Source: Thermococcus sp.
GTDB taxonomy: Archaea > Methanobacteriota_B > Thermococci > Thermococcales > Thermococcaceae
Direction of reading: 5' to 3'
Assembly: GCA_027035445.1 (NCBI GenBank)
Contig: JALVUT010000434.1
Span: 1-5,796, forward strand
Length of the DNA: 5,796 nt
The stretch's first letter is position 1. Each line of letters opens with the position of its first letter. This document shows positions 1-4,628 of the stretch, piece by piece. A program made the translations under genes and the position numbers. The notes under the pieces are model-generated. The model ran no database searches and was not told the origin of the DNA. It saw nothing but the letters and a program-made list of their open reading frames with translations.

Positions 1-206
1 GTCTGGTGCACCCTGAGGCGACGGATGAGGAGCTTGAATGGCTTCGTGATATCCTTAAGGTGGACGTCTATGTGGGAACAGCTAATATGGGCGTTCCCTT
101 TGTTGGCTCTTGCATGCTGGCCAACTCACACGGTGTCGTCGTTGGAGGCGCGACAACCGGTCCGGAGATAGTTAAGATAGAGGAAGCGCTTGGCTTTCTT
201 GACTGA
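1..206 (+). CDS. eif6: Translation initiation factor 6 (aIF6), C-terminal part; 5' end outside window
   Basis: This is the last 68 or so residues of archaeal initiation factor 6; the first whole codon begins at base 3 and the TGA stop is at 204-206. aIF6 binds the large ribosomal subunit and keeps it from joining the small subunit early; its eukaryotic relative also acts in 60S maturation. The visible part begins [10 protein letters not shown] and carries the repeat signature of the pentein fold: a [13 protein letters not shown] stretch, then [10 protein letters not shown], and finally [13 protein letters not shown]. These match the last subdomain of the family, which is usually about 220-230 residues long, so about two thirds of the gene lies upstream. 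The next gene, rpl18a, starts 14 bases after the stop, which suggests a shared transcript. The GTG at 6-8 is an internal valine codon, not a start. Confidence 0.93.
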   Translation, partial: LVHPEATDEELEWLRDILKVDVYVGTANMGVPFVGSCMLANSHGVVVGGATTGPEIVKIEEALGFLD

Positions 207-207
207 C

Positions 208-214
208 GGAGGTG
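208..214 (+). promoter_or_regulatory. Ribosome binding site that fixes the rpl18a start
   Basis: GGAGGTG, a near-perfect match to the archaeal anti-Shine-Dalgarno sequence, lies 6 bases before the ATG at 221. Its last three bases form an in-frame GTG (212-214) that could be mistaken for a start. The spacing argues for ATG 221. Confidence 0.8.
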
Positions 215-220
215 GGAAGT

Positions 221-451
221 ATGGAGGTTAAAGTTTACCGTGTGAAGGGCGTCTTTGAAAGGAACGGAAGGAAAGAGGAGTTCACGAGGGAGTACAGGGC
301 AATCAGAGGAGAAGACGTAGTAGAACGCCTCTACTCGGAGGTTGGAAGCAAACACCGCGTTCCAAGGAACAAGATATGGATCGAAACCATAGAGGAGATA
401 CCGGCCGAAGAGGCCAGGGACCCGATAATCAGAAAACTCAGCGGGCTCTGA
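221..451 (+). CDS. rpl18a: Large-subunit ribosomal protein L18Ae (LX, eL20)
   Basis: This encodes a 76-residue archaeal L18Ae/LX protein, a component of the 50S subunit related to the N-terminal part of eukaryotic L18a/eL20. The family pattern is clear: a basic start [10 protein letters not shown], the FTREYRA segment at residues 21-27, and the [17 protein letters not shown] segment at about 35-51. The length fits, since archaeal LX proteins are usually about 75-80 residues. ATG 221 is preferred over the in-frame GTG at 212 because that GTG lies inside the ribosome binding site. The gene follows aIF6 after 14 bases, an order found in many archaea. Prefoldin alpha and ftsY, which often come next in other archaea, are not found here. 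The stop faces that of a minus-strand gene 12 bases away. Confidence 0.93.
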   Translation: MEVKVYRVKGVFERNGRKEEFTREYRAIRGEDVVERLYSEVGSKHRVPRNKIWIETIEEIPAEEARDPIIRKLSGL

Positions 452-463
452 TCCCCTTTCCTG

Positions 464-1240
464 TTATTCTCCAAGTTCCACTGTGAACTTCATCTCTTTA
501 CTCGATTTTCTTCCCATCCTGAGTATCAGGGAGAACTCGCCGTGTCCGCTGAGTCCTATGAAACCATCCATTGCCTTCTGAAGTTTCTGGGGTGAGAGGA
601 CCCGTTCATGGGAGACCATCAGCAACGGCTCCTTTAGGAACTCGTAGGTGAACGTTCCCGGCCCTTCCTTGAAGAGCGCTATGTCTTCAACGGCCTTTCC
701 CCTGACCGCGACCTCGACGTACTTCCCTTTCTTGAGGCTCGGAGTTACCTCCCCTTCAAAGCCATTCTCAAGGGTCTTCACCGAAAGCTGGGCGTAGTCT
801 TCGAGGCCACCAACGGTTAAAACATCGCCCGGAAACCTGAACTCGTAGCTAGGCGTGGTGTAAAGGAGGAGGATCCCGTTTCTTAACCTGTAACCCGGAA
901 GTTCCATCATCCCGGAGCCGGGGGTATCTATTTCCAGTCTGTACGGGGCTGGAGAGAATGGAAGTTCGGACGAGGGGACTTTCTCTCGGGGGGTAAACTT
1001 CCTGGAGGTGTTGAAGAGCCAGCCGGAGGTGTAGCTGTTAACATAGCTTCCCCTGCCCCCGCCCATTTTGAGCCCGATCAGGACGCTACTTCCGGCCATG
1101 AAACTTCCATATTCGGCTTCAATGCTCCTGGGAAAAACGACGGCGTTATCGAGTATCTCCACGGTATCCAGAACTTCCTGAATGGCCCGTTTTATCCCAC
1201 CGGAGAAAGGACCCCGTGGGGTAATTGTGAGGGTTCTCAT
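464..1240 (-). CDS. Uncharacterised 258-residue archaeal protein
   Basis: I do not recognise this protein. It has 258 residues, no cysteine, no signal peptide and no convincing membrane segment, so it is probably cytosolic. A likely helix (about residues 14-31, GGIKRAIQEVLDTVEILD) is followed by alternating short hydrophobic and polar stretches that look beta-rich. There is a glycine-rich turn, GLKMGGGRG (56-64), and a run of LLLYTTP near 123-129. The C-terminal 35 residues (GLSGHGEFSLILRMGR onward) resemble beta strands ending in an acidic tail. I considered small archaeal unknown-function families such as DUF432 but cannot assign one. The ATG at 1240 has AGGTGAT 3 bases upstream (1250-1244). 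The gene lies 30 bases downstream of the PP-loop gene on the same strand, so the two are probably co-transcribed. Its 3' end meets rpl18a head-on. Confidence 0.8.
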   Translation of the reverse strand: MRTLTITPRGPFSGGIKRAIQEVLDTVEILDNAVVFPRSIEAEYGSFMAGSSVLIGLKMGGGRGSYVNSYTSGWLFNTSRKFTPREKVPSSELPFSPAPYRLEIDTPGSGMMELPGYRLRNGILLLYTTPSYEFRFPGDVLTVGGLEDYAQLSVKTLENGFEGEVTPSLKKGKYVEVAVRGKAVEDIALFKEGPGTFTYEFLKEPLLMVSHERVLSPQKLQKAMDGFIGLSGHGEFSLILRMGRKSSKEMKFTVELGE

Positions 1241-1267
1241 TCCATCACCTAAGGGAATTTGAATGAA

Positions 1268-1276
1268 GTTTTATAC
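1268..1276 (-). promoter_or_regulatory. Possible TATA box overlapping the upstream stop codon
   Basis: On the minus strand this reads GTATAAAAC and contains the TAA stop of the PP-loop gene. It could give the downstream unknown gene its own promoter. A start about 25 bases on would fall near 1247, inside the ribosome binding site at 1250-1244, so the spacing is poor and co-transcription remains the simpler view. Confidence 0.25.
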
Positions 1277-1870
1277 GTTTTTCCACCCCAGAACCCGTGA
1301 CTGCTGATGGCTCTTTGGAAATATCGCCCGTGGATCAAAGCCCTTCTCTTTGAGCAGATCCCTCAGCTCCGCCTCGTAGTCCGCTTTAACCAGTTCCTCA
1401 CTTTCCCCCATCTCCACGTTGAAGAGCCTCTCGGTCAGTTCCCTTATCGTTCTGTACCCGAGGCCAAGGAGGGGCCTTATGTAGGCGACCCCAAAGCGGT
1501 CCTCCAGCGAGCGGGCCTTCGGCAGATCAAGGAAGGGAACGCGATCGTCCCTTCTGGTGCCATCACTCACCCTCTCAACTTCCGGCATCGAGGCTATTGC
1601 CTCGAGTGCCCGTTCGTGAATGTACTGGATCGCACCATTGGGATGGCTGTCTCTAAGGGCCGTTTCAGCAGCCTTTTCAAGGATATCTTCGGGTAGGTAG
1701 AGGACCCTGTGTTTGAAGCCTAGGTTCTCCGCCGTTTCTCTTGCGTACCTCCAGTTCTTCAGAAGGCCAAAGCTGATCGTAACCAGCTCCACCTCGTAGC
1801 CGAGTCTCTCCAGTATCCACGCTGAGAGGGAGGAGTCCTTTCCCCCGGAATACAGGTGGTACACCTTCAT
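1271..1870 (-). CDS. PP-loop ATP pyrophosphatase-like protein (HUP superfamily)
   Basis: This 199-residue protein is probably an N-type ATP pyrophosphatase, an enzyme that adenylates a substrate and releases pyrophosphate. The diagnostic PP-loop SGGKDSS is at residues 8-14, right after the first beta strand (KVYHLY). A second strand ends in VTISFGL (30-36). SDGTRRDD (102-109) sits where related enzymes have their second nucleotide or substrate loop. IRPLLGLGYRTI follows at 131-142 and HQQSRVLGW (188-196) ends the protein. It has no cysteine at all, so it lacks the CxxC and catalytic cysteines of ThiI or TtcA-like tRNA thiolation enzymes. Archaeal relatives (I think COG2117) were named as possible tRNA-modification subunits, but I know of no proven reaction; diphthamide synthesis or an amidation are other options. 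ATG 1870 has GAGGGAT just upstream. It diverges from the CRM gene. Confidence 0.85.
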   Translation of the reverse strand: MKVYHLYSGGKDSSLSAWILERLGYEVELVTISFGLLKNWRYARETAENLGFKHRVLYLPEDILEKAAETALRDSHPNGAIQYIHERALEAIASMPEVERVSDGTRRDDRVPFLDLPKARSLEDRFGVAYIRPLLGLGYRTIRELTERLFNVEMGESEELVKADYEAELRDLLKEKGFDPRAIFPKSHQQSRVLGWKNV

Positions 1871-1902
1871 GGCAATCCCTCGGAAGCTTTAAAAACGGTA
1901 TT

Positions 1903-1912
1903 CTTATAAAGC
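1903..1912. promoter_or_regulatory. Near-palindromic TATA element between divergent genes
   Basis: The plus strand reads CTTATAAAGC and the minus strand GCTTTATAAG, so TBP could bind for either direction. Leftward, a start about 25 bases away falls near 1882, giving a leader of about 12 bases that includes GAGGGAT. Rightward, a start near 1933 gives a leader of about 32 bases before ATG 1965. The minus-strand flank TGAAGG is the more BRE-like. A separate A/T-rich patch, GCTTTAAAAA (1886-1895), is an alternative for the rightward gene. Confidence 0.55.
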
Positions 1913-1950
1913 CTTCAGCTGCGTTGCGAGAGAGTGCGGCACGAGAGTGG

Positions 1951-1959
1951 GAGGGGTGA
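1951..1959 (+). promoter_or_regulatory. Ribosome binding site that fixes the CRM-protein start
   Basis: GAGGGGTGA lies 5 bases before ATG 1965. In-frame GTG codons at 1947 and 1956 precede or lie within it, so a start at 1947 would translate the binding site itself. This supports ATG 1965. Confidence 0.7.
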
Positions 1960-1964
1960 GAGTA

Positions 1965-2381
1965 ATGGTGAACCGCTTACCAGGAAATGTGCGGAGAAAC
2001 ATCCGTGCCAGGTACCATGACATTGAACCACGGGCCTGGGTAGGAAAACGCGGCTTCGAAGAGGGTGTTATCGAGGAGATAAAGGCTCAGCTTGAGAAGG
2101 AGGGTATAGTGAAGGTTGGAATGAGAAAAGGGGCCTTTATCAGCACCACCATGGACAGGAAAGAGCTGGCCAGGAGGATAGCAGAACTGACCGACAGCGA
2201 GCTCATTGATGTCCGCGGCAAAAGATTTATATTGTTCAAGCCCAGGGAGGGGTGGGAAAAGTATTTAAGGAAGCTCAAAAGAAAGGAGCTTTCGATGGAA
2301 AAGCGGGAAGAAAAGCCCGTTAAAAAGATCAAACTTGATATTGCTGACTTCAGAAGGAAGTTCAAGAAGGGGAGGGGTTGA
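1965..2381 (+). CDS. YhbY-type CRM-domain RNA-binding protein
   Basis: This encodes a 138-residue protein with one CRM (YhbY) domain at about residues 8-92, followed by a strongly basic tail. The CRM hallmark loop GxxG is seen as VGKRG at 26-30, after RARYHDIEPRAW and before the helix GFEEGVIEEIKAQLEKEG (30-47). A core strand (IVKVGMR), the helix ELARRIAEL, and the closing strand RGKRFILF complete the domain. CRM proteins bind structured RNA; bacterial YhbY associates with pre-50S particles and plant versions act in intron splicing. Residues from about 95 on are rich in Lys and Arg (KRKELSMEKREEKPVKKIK), which suggests more RNA contact. The solo archaeal form is often just under 100 residues, so the tail of about 45 residues is an addition. 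It is followed 3 bases later by rps19e, fitting a role in ribosome assembly (inference). Confidence 0.88.
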   Translation: MVNRLPGNVRRNIRARYHDIEPRAWVGKRGFEEGVIEEIKAQLEKEGIVKVGMRKGAFISTTMDRKELARRIAELTDSELIDVRGKRFILFKPREGWEKYLRKLKRKELSMEKREEKPVKKIKLDIADFRRKFKKGRG

Positions 2382-2384
2382 AGG

Positions 2385-2837
2385 ATGGCTATAGTTTATG
2401 ATGTTCCCGGTGATTTGCTTGTTGAGAGGACTGCAAAGGCTCTGAAAGATGTCGAGGCCATAAAACCGCCTGAATGGGCTCCGTTTGTTAAGACTGGAAG
2501 ACATAAGGAGAGAATTCCGGAGCAGGAGGACTGGTGGTACCATAGGGTTGCCAGTGTACTCAGGAAGGTCTACGTCGACGGGCCAGTCGGTATCGAGCGC
2601 CTTAGAACCTGGTACGGCGGCAGAAAGAATCGCGGCCATGCTCCGGAGCACTTCTACAAGGCAAGTGGGAGTATCATAAGAAAGGCCCTCCAGCAGCTTG
2701 AGAGTGCGGGCTTCGTTCAGAAGGTTCCGGGTGAGGGGAGGATAATAACCCCGCAGGGTCAGAGCTTTCTCGACAAGATAGCCACCGAACTCAAGAAGGA
2801 GCTTGAGGAGCAGATTCCGGAGCTCAAGAAGTACTAA
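2385..2837 (+). CDS. rps19e: Small-subunit ribosomal protein S19e
   Basis: This is a full-length 150-residue S19e (eS19), a winged-helix protein of the archaeal and eukaryotic small subunit; in eukaryotes it is required for 18S rRNA maturation. Family landmarks are [12 protein letters not shown] at 31-42, [12 protein letters not shown] at 49-60, the signature [19 protein letters not shown] at 66-84, the recognition-helix segment [14 protein letters not shown] at 98-111, and the wing GRIITPQG. It ends in a charged helix ([15 protein letters not shown]). ATG 2385 is 3 bases after the upstream stop, and the ribosome binding site GGAGGGG (2371-2377) lies within the end of the CRM gene, so the two are translationally close and surely co-transcribed. 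T-rich stretches follow the stop. Confidence 0.96.
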   Translation: MAIVYDVPGDLLVERTAKALKDVEAIKPPEWAPFVKTGRHKERIPEQEDWWYHRVASVLRKVYVDGPVGIERLRTWYGGRKNRGHAPEHFYKASGSIIRKALQQLESAGFVQKVPGEGRIITPQGQSFLDKIATELKKELEEQIPELKKY

Positions 2838-2848
2838 GCTTCAGCCCG

Positions 2849-2858
2849 TTTTATTCTT
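2849..2858 (+). terminator. T-rich stretch after rps19e, possible terminator
   Basis: TTTTATTCTT begins 12 bases after the rps19e stop. Archaeal RNA polymerase terminates at T-runs without needing a hairpin, and no strong hairpin precedes this one. The interrupted run suggests partial termination, backed up by the second run at 2914. Confidence 0.45.
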
Positions 2859-2913
2859 AATATCCTCTGATGAGCTATGATCGTTTGCCGCTACCCCCAT
2901 GACGGAGGTTACA

Positions 2914-2923
2914 TTTTTCTTTT
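2914..2923 (+). terminator. Oligo-T terminator in the rps19e-PDCD5 spacer
   Basis: TTTTTCTTTT is the strongest T-run in the 206-base spacer between rps19e and the PDCD5 gene. It lies upstream of the PDCD5 promoter, so it would end the CRM-S19e transcript. The rest of the spacer holds no gene I can support. Confidence 0.55.
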
Positions 2924-3000
2924 GAAAGCTTCCGCCTTTCACGACGGGGAGAAAGGTCAGATTCAAAGTTGTGGTGATTGCCTAAATATCTCTCCCAATA

Positions 3001-3010
3001 CTTTTTTAAC
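3001..3010 (+). promoter_or_regulatory. TATA box for the PDCD5 gene
   Basis: CTTTTTTAAC, preceded by CAATA as a weak BRE, is centred about 38 bases before the ATG at 3044. A start near 3030 gives a leader of about 14 bases that still contains the ribosome binding site GGAGGTGA at 3032-3039. CCTAAATATC at 2981-2990 is a second A/T-rich candidate, giving a longer leader. Confidence 0.5.
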
Positions 3011-3043
3011 TGAACCCCTAACCTTAAACATGGAGGTGAGACC

Positions 3044-3382
3044 ATGGCCGAGGACATAGAGGAGATCCGGAAAAAGAAACTCCTTGAGATGCAGAAGCGT
3101 CTTGCAGAGCAGCAGAAGGCCCAGGAGGAAGCAATGAGACAGGAGATGGAGCTCGAAGCCCAGCTGGATGCCATTATGAGGCGCATCTTAACCCCTGAAG
3201 CCAGGGAAAGGCTCGGTCGCGTTAAGCTCGTCAAACCGGAGCTTGCAAGGCAGGTTGAGCTGGTTCTGGTCCAGCTCTATCAGGCCGGCCAGATAAGGGA
3301 GCCCGTGGATGATCCTAAATTAAAAAGGATACTGGCCCAGGTAGACGCTAGGACGAGAAGGGACTACAGGATAAGATGGTGA
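3044..3382 (+). CDS. PDCD5-family DNA-binding protein (TFAR19 homologue)
   Basis: This 112-residue protein belongs to the PDCD5/TFAR19 family, found in nearly all archaea and eukaryotes. Archaeal members are small, nucleic-acid-binding helical proteins of about 110 residues; human PDCD5 is tied to apoptosis and the TRiC chaperonin, but the archaeal role is not established. The N-terminal 35-40 residues form a long charged helix (EEIRKKKLLEMQKRLAEQQK, residues 6-25). The core three-helix bundle follows, with the conserved ILTPEARERLGRVKLVKPE (48-66), ARQVELVLVQLYQAGQI (68-84) and the end DARTRRDYRIRW. The start is secure: GGAGGTGA sits 4 bases before ATG 3044. The stop overlaps or lies close to the next gene, so it heads a likely operon with the small unknown gene. 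It follows S19e, a neighbour order common in archaea. Confidence 0.94.
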   Translation: MAEDIEEIRKKKLLEMQKRLAEQQKAQEEAMRQEMELEAQLDAIMRRILTPEARERLGRVKLVKPELARQVELVLVQLYQAGQIREPVDDPKLKRILAQVDARTRRDYRIRW

Positions 3383-3402
3383 TTCCTCTGGATGGTGCAG
3401 CG

Positions 3403-3684
3403 ATGGAAATCAAGGAGATCATCGAGGAACTTGACAAAAGTGGTGAGGTCAGTCTGGATAGCTGGAGGGCCGTCTCCGTCAAACGGAACCGGGATGGAAC
3501 TGTGGACGTTCTTTACAGGAATCTTCAAATAGGAACGGACGATGATCCTGTCTTTTTATGGGTTTATGCTAATGTAATATACGAGGAGAGGAAGGTGCGG
3601 GTTCTTGAGAGGATAACTTTCAAAAAGGAAGATCTGCTGTGGCTTTTCAGATACGTATCAAAGAAAAAAGGCGAAGGTTTATAA
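3403..3684 (+). CDS. Small unknown protein between PDCD5 and TFB
   Basis: I do not recognise this protein of 93 residues (from ATG 3403). An amphipathic helix (EIKEIIEELDKSGE) opens it. The middle looks beta-rich, with WRAVSVKRNRDGTVDVLY, then a DDD turn, VFLWVYANVIYEE and KVRVLERITF. A helix, KEDLLWLFRYVSKKK, closes it. It has no cysteine, signal peptide or membrane span. The start is uncertain: an in-frame ATG at 3376 would add 9 residues (MVIPLDGAA) and overlap the PDCD5 stop by 7 bases, with a weak AGG before it. ATG 3403 has GGATGGTG nearby and gives a more natural N-terminus. The TAA stop (3682-3684) lies inside a TATA box for TFB. Its place between PDCD5 and TFB suggests a role in gene expression, but this is only inference. 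Confidence 0.78.
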   Translation: MEIKEIIEELDKSGEVSLDSWRAVSVKRNRDGTVDVLYRNLQIGTDDDPVFLWVYANVIYEERKVRVLERITFKKEDLLWLFRYVSKKKGEGL

Positions 3685-3698
3685 GGGCTTTATAAAAT
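3676..3698 (+). promoter_or_regulatory. Tandem TATA boxes upstream of TFB
   Basis: Two TATA elements stand 12 bases apart: GGTTTATAAG (3676-3685), preceded by a BRE-like GCGAA, and CTTTATAAAAT (3688-3698). The first overlaps the stop of the preceding gene. It predicts a start near 3706 and a leader of about 17 bases containing the ribosome binding site. The second predicts a start near 3718, which would cut that site off, so the first is the better fit. Confidence 0.6.
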
Positions 3699-3710
3699 AG
3701 CCGCCCCGGT

Positions 3711-3717
3711 GGAGGTG
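3711..3717 (+). promoter_or_regulatory. Ribosome binding site supporting the GTG start of TFB
   Basis: GGAGGTG lies 5 bases before GTG 3723. There is no ATG nearby in this frame, and the next residues (SKRRVCPVC) begin the zinc ribbon as in other TFBs, so the GTG start is well supported. Confidence 0.75.
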
Positions 3718-3722
3718 TAGGA

Positions 3723-4622
3723 GTGAGCAAACGCAGGGTCTGCCCGGTCTGCGGCTCGACGGAGTTTATATACGACCCCCGGAGGGGGGAGATAGTCTGT
3801 GCCAAGTGTGGCTACGTCATTGAGGAGAACGTGATTGATACCGGACCGGAATGGCGTGCCTTTGATTCTTCCCAGAGAGAGAAAAGGACGAGAACCGGAG
3901 CCCCAGAGAGCATCCTTCTCCACGATAAGGGGTTGTCCACGGACATAGGCATCGATAGGAATCTCACGGGGCTGATGCGTGAGAAGATGTACCGCCTGAG
4001 GAGGTGGCAGAGCCGCCTCCGTGTGAGTGATGCCGCCGAGCGCAATCTTGCCTTCGCCCTAAGCGAACTCGACAGAATAGCAAGTTACCTGAGCCTTCCA
4101 CGGCATGTTGAGGAAGAGGCTGCTCGTCTGTATCGTGAAGCGGTTAGGAAGGGCCTTATACGGGGTCGCTCAATTGAGAGCGTCATTGCAGCATGTGTCT
4201 ATGCGGCCTGCAGACTTCTGAAGATCCCGCGAACCCTCGATGAGATAGCCGACGTTTCACGCGTTGATAAAAAGGAGATAGGTAGGAGTTTCCGCTTTGT
4301 TGCGAGGAACCTCAACCTGACCCCGAAAAAACTCTTTGTCAAGCCCACGGACTACGTTAACAAGTTCGCCGATGAACTGGACTTAAATGAGAGAGTCAGG
4401 AGGAGAGCCGTTAAGATACTTGACGAAGCGTATGAAAAGGGTCTTACGAGCGGAAAAAGTCCCGCGGGTCTAGTGGCCGCGGCACTTTACGTGGCGGGCC
4501 TCCTTGAGGATGAGAAAAGAACCCAGCGTGAGGTTGCAGAGGTTGCCAGGGTTACGGAGGTAACCGTGAGAAACCGCTACAAAGAACTAGTCGACAAACT
4601 CAACTTGAAGGTACCCCTGTGA
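3723..4622 (+). CDS. tfb: Transcription initiation factor B (TFB, archaeal TFIIB)
   Basis: TFB bridges TBP-bound TATA DNA and RNA polymerase at nearly every archaeal promoter, and contacts the BRE upstream of TATA. At 299 residues it is full length. The N-terminal zinc ribbon has C7-x2-C10 and C26-x2-C29. The B-reader and linker region (about 40-80) includes GPEWRAFDSSQREKRTR and GAPESILLHDKGLSTDIG. Two cyclin-like repeats follow at about 105-195 and 200-299, with matching cores GLIRGRSIESVIAACVYAA (144-162) and GLTSGKSPAGLVAAALYVA (240-258). The BRE-reading helix-turn-helix is TQREVAEVARVTEVTVRNRY (267-286). It closely resembles P. furiosus/P. woesei TFB as I recall it, so it is probably the main TFB and not a divergent paralogue. 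The gene has its own promoter but could also be read from the PDCD5 transcript. It converges with FEN. Confidence 0.97.
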   Translation: MSKRRVCPVCGSTEFIYDPRRGEIVCAKCGYVIEENVIDTGPEWRAFDSSQREKRTRTGAPESILLHDKGLSTDIGIDRNLTGLMREKMYRLRRWQSRLRVSDAAERNLAFALSELDRIASYLSLPRHVEEEAARLYREAVRKGLIRGRSIESVIAACVYAACRLLKIPRTLDEIADVSRVDKKEIGRSFRFVARNLNLTPKKLFVKPTDYVNKFADELDLNERVRRRAVKILDEAYEKGLTSGKSPAGLVAAALYVAGLLEDEKRTQREVAEVARVTEVTVRNRYKELVDKLNLKVPL

Positions 4623-4628
4623 ACAGCT

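Noticed and set aside
1307..1696. A 129-codon plus-strand open frame
   Set aside because: It is the antisense shadow of the PP-loop gene, which has the catalytic motif, promoter and ribosome binding site on the other strand.
1934..1942. Short palindrome GTGCGGCAC in the CRM leader
   Set aside because: With four-base arms and a single-base centre it is too short to be a hairpin or a convincing operator.
2265..2651. A 128-codon minus-strand open frame
   Set aside because: It crosses the junction of the CRM and S19e genes in antisense; both of those are recognised families and the frame has no start signals.
2867..2925. Possible C/D box guide RNA starting with CTGATGA
   Set aside because: The C-box-like TGATGA lacks the preferred purine before it, and no CTGA D' or D box nor a C' box appears at the spacing these RNAs need on either strand.
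2877..3059. A 60-codon plus-strand open frame containing a CxxC
   Set aside because: It has no ribosome binding site, runs over T-rich terminator signals and the PDCD5 promoter, and continues past the secure PDCD5 start in another frame.
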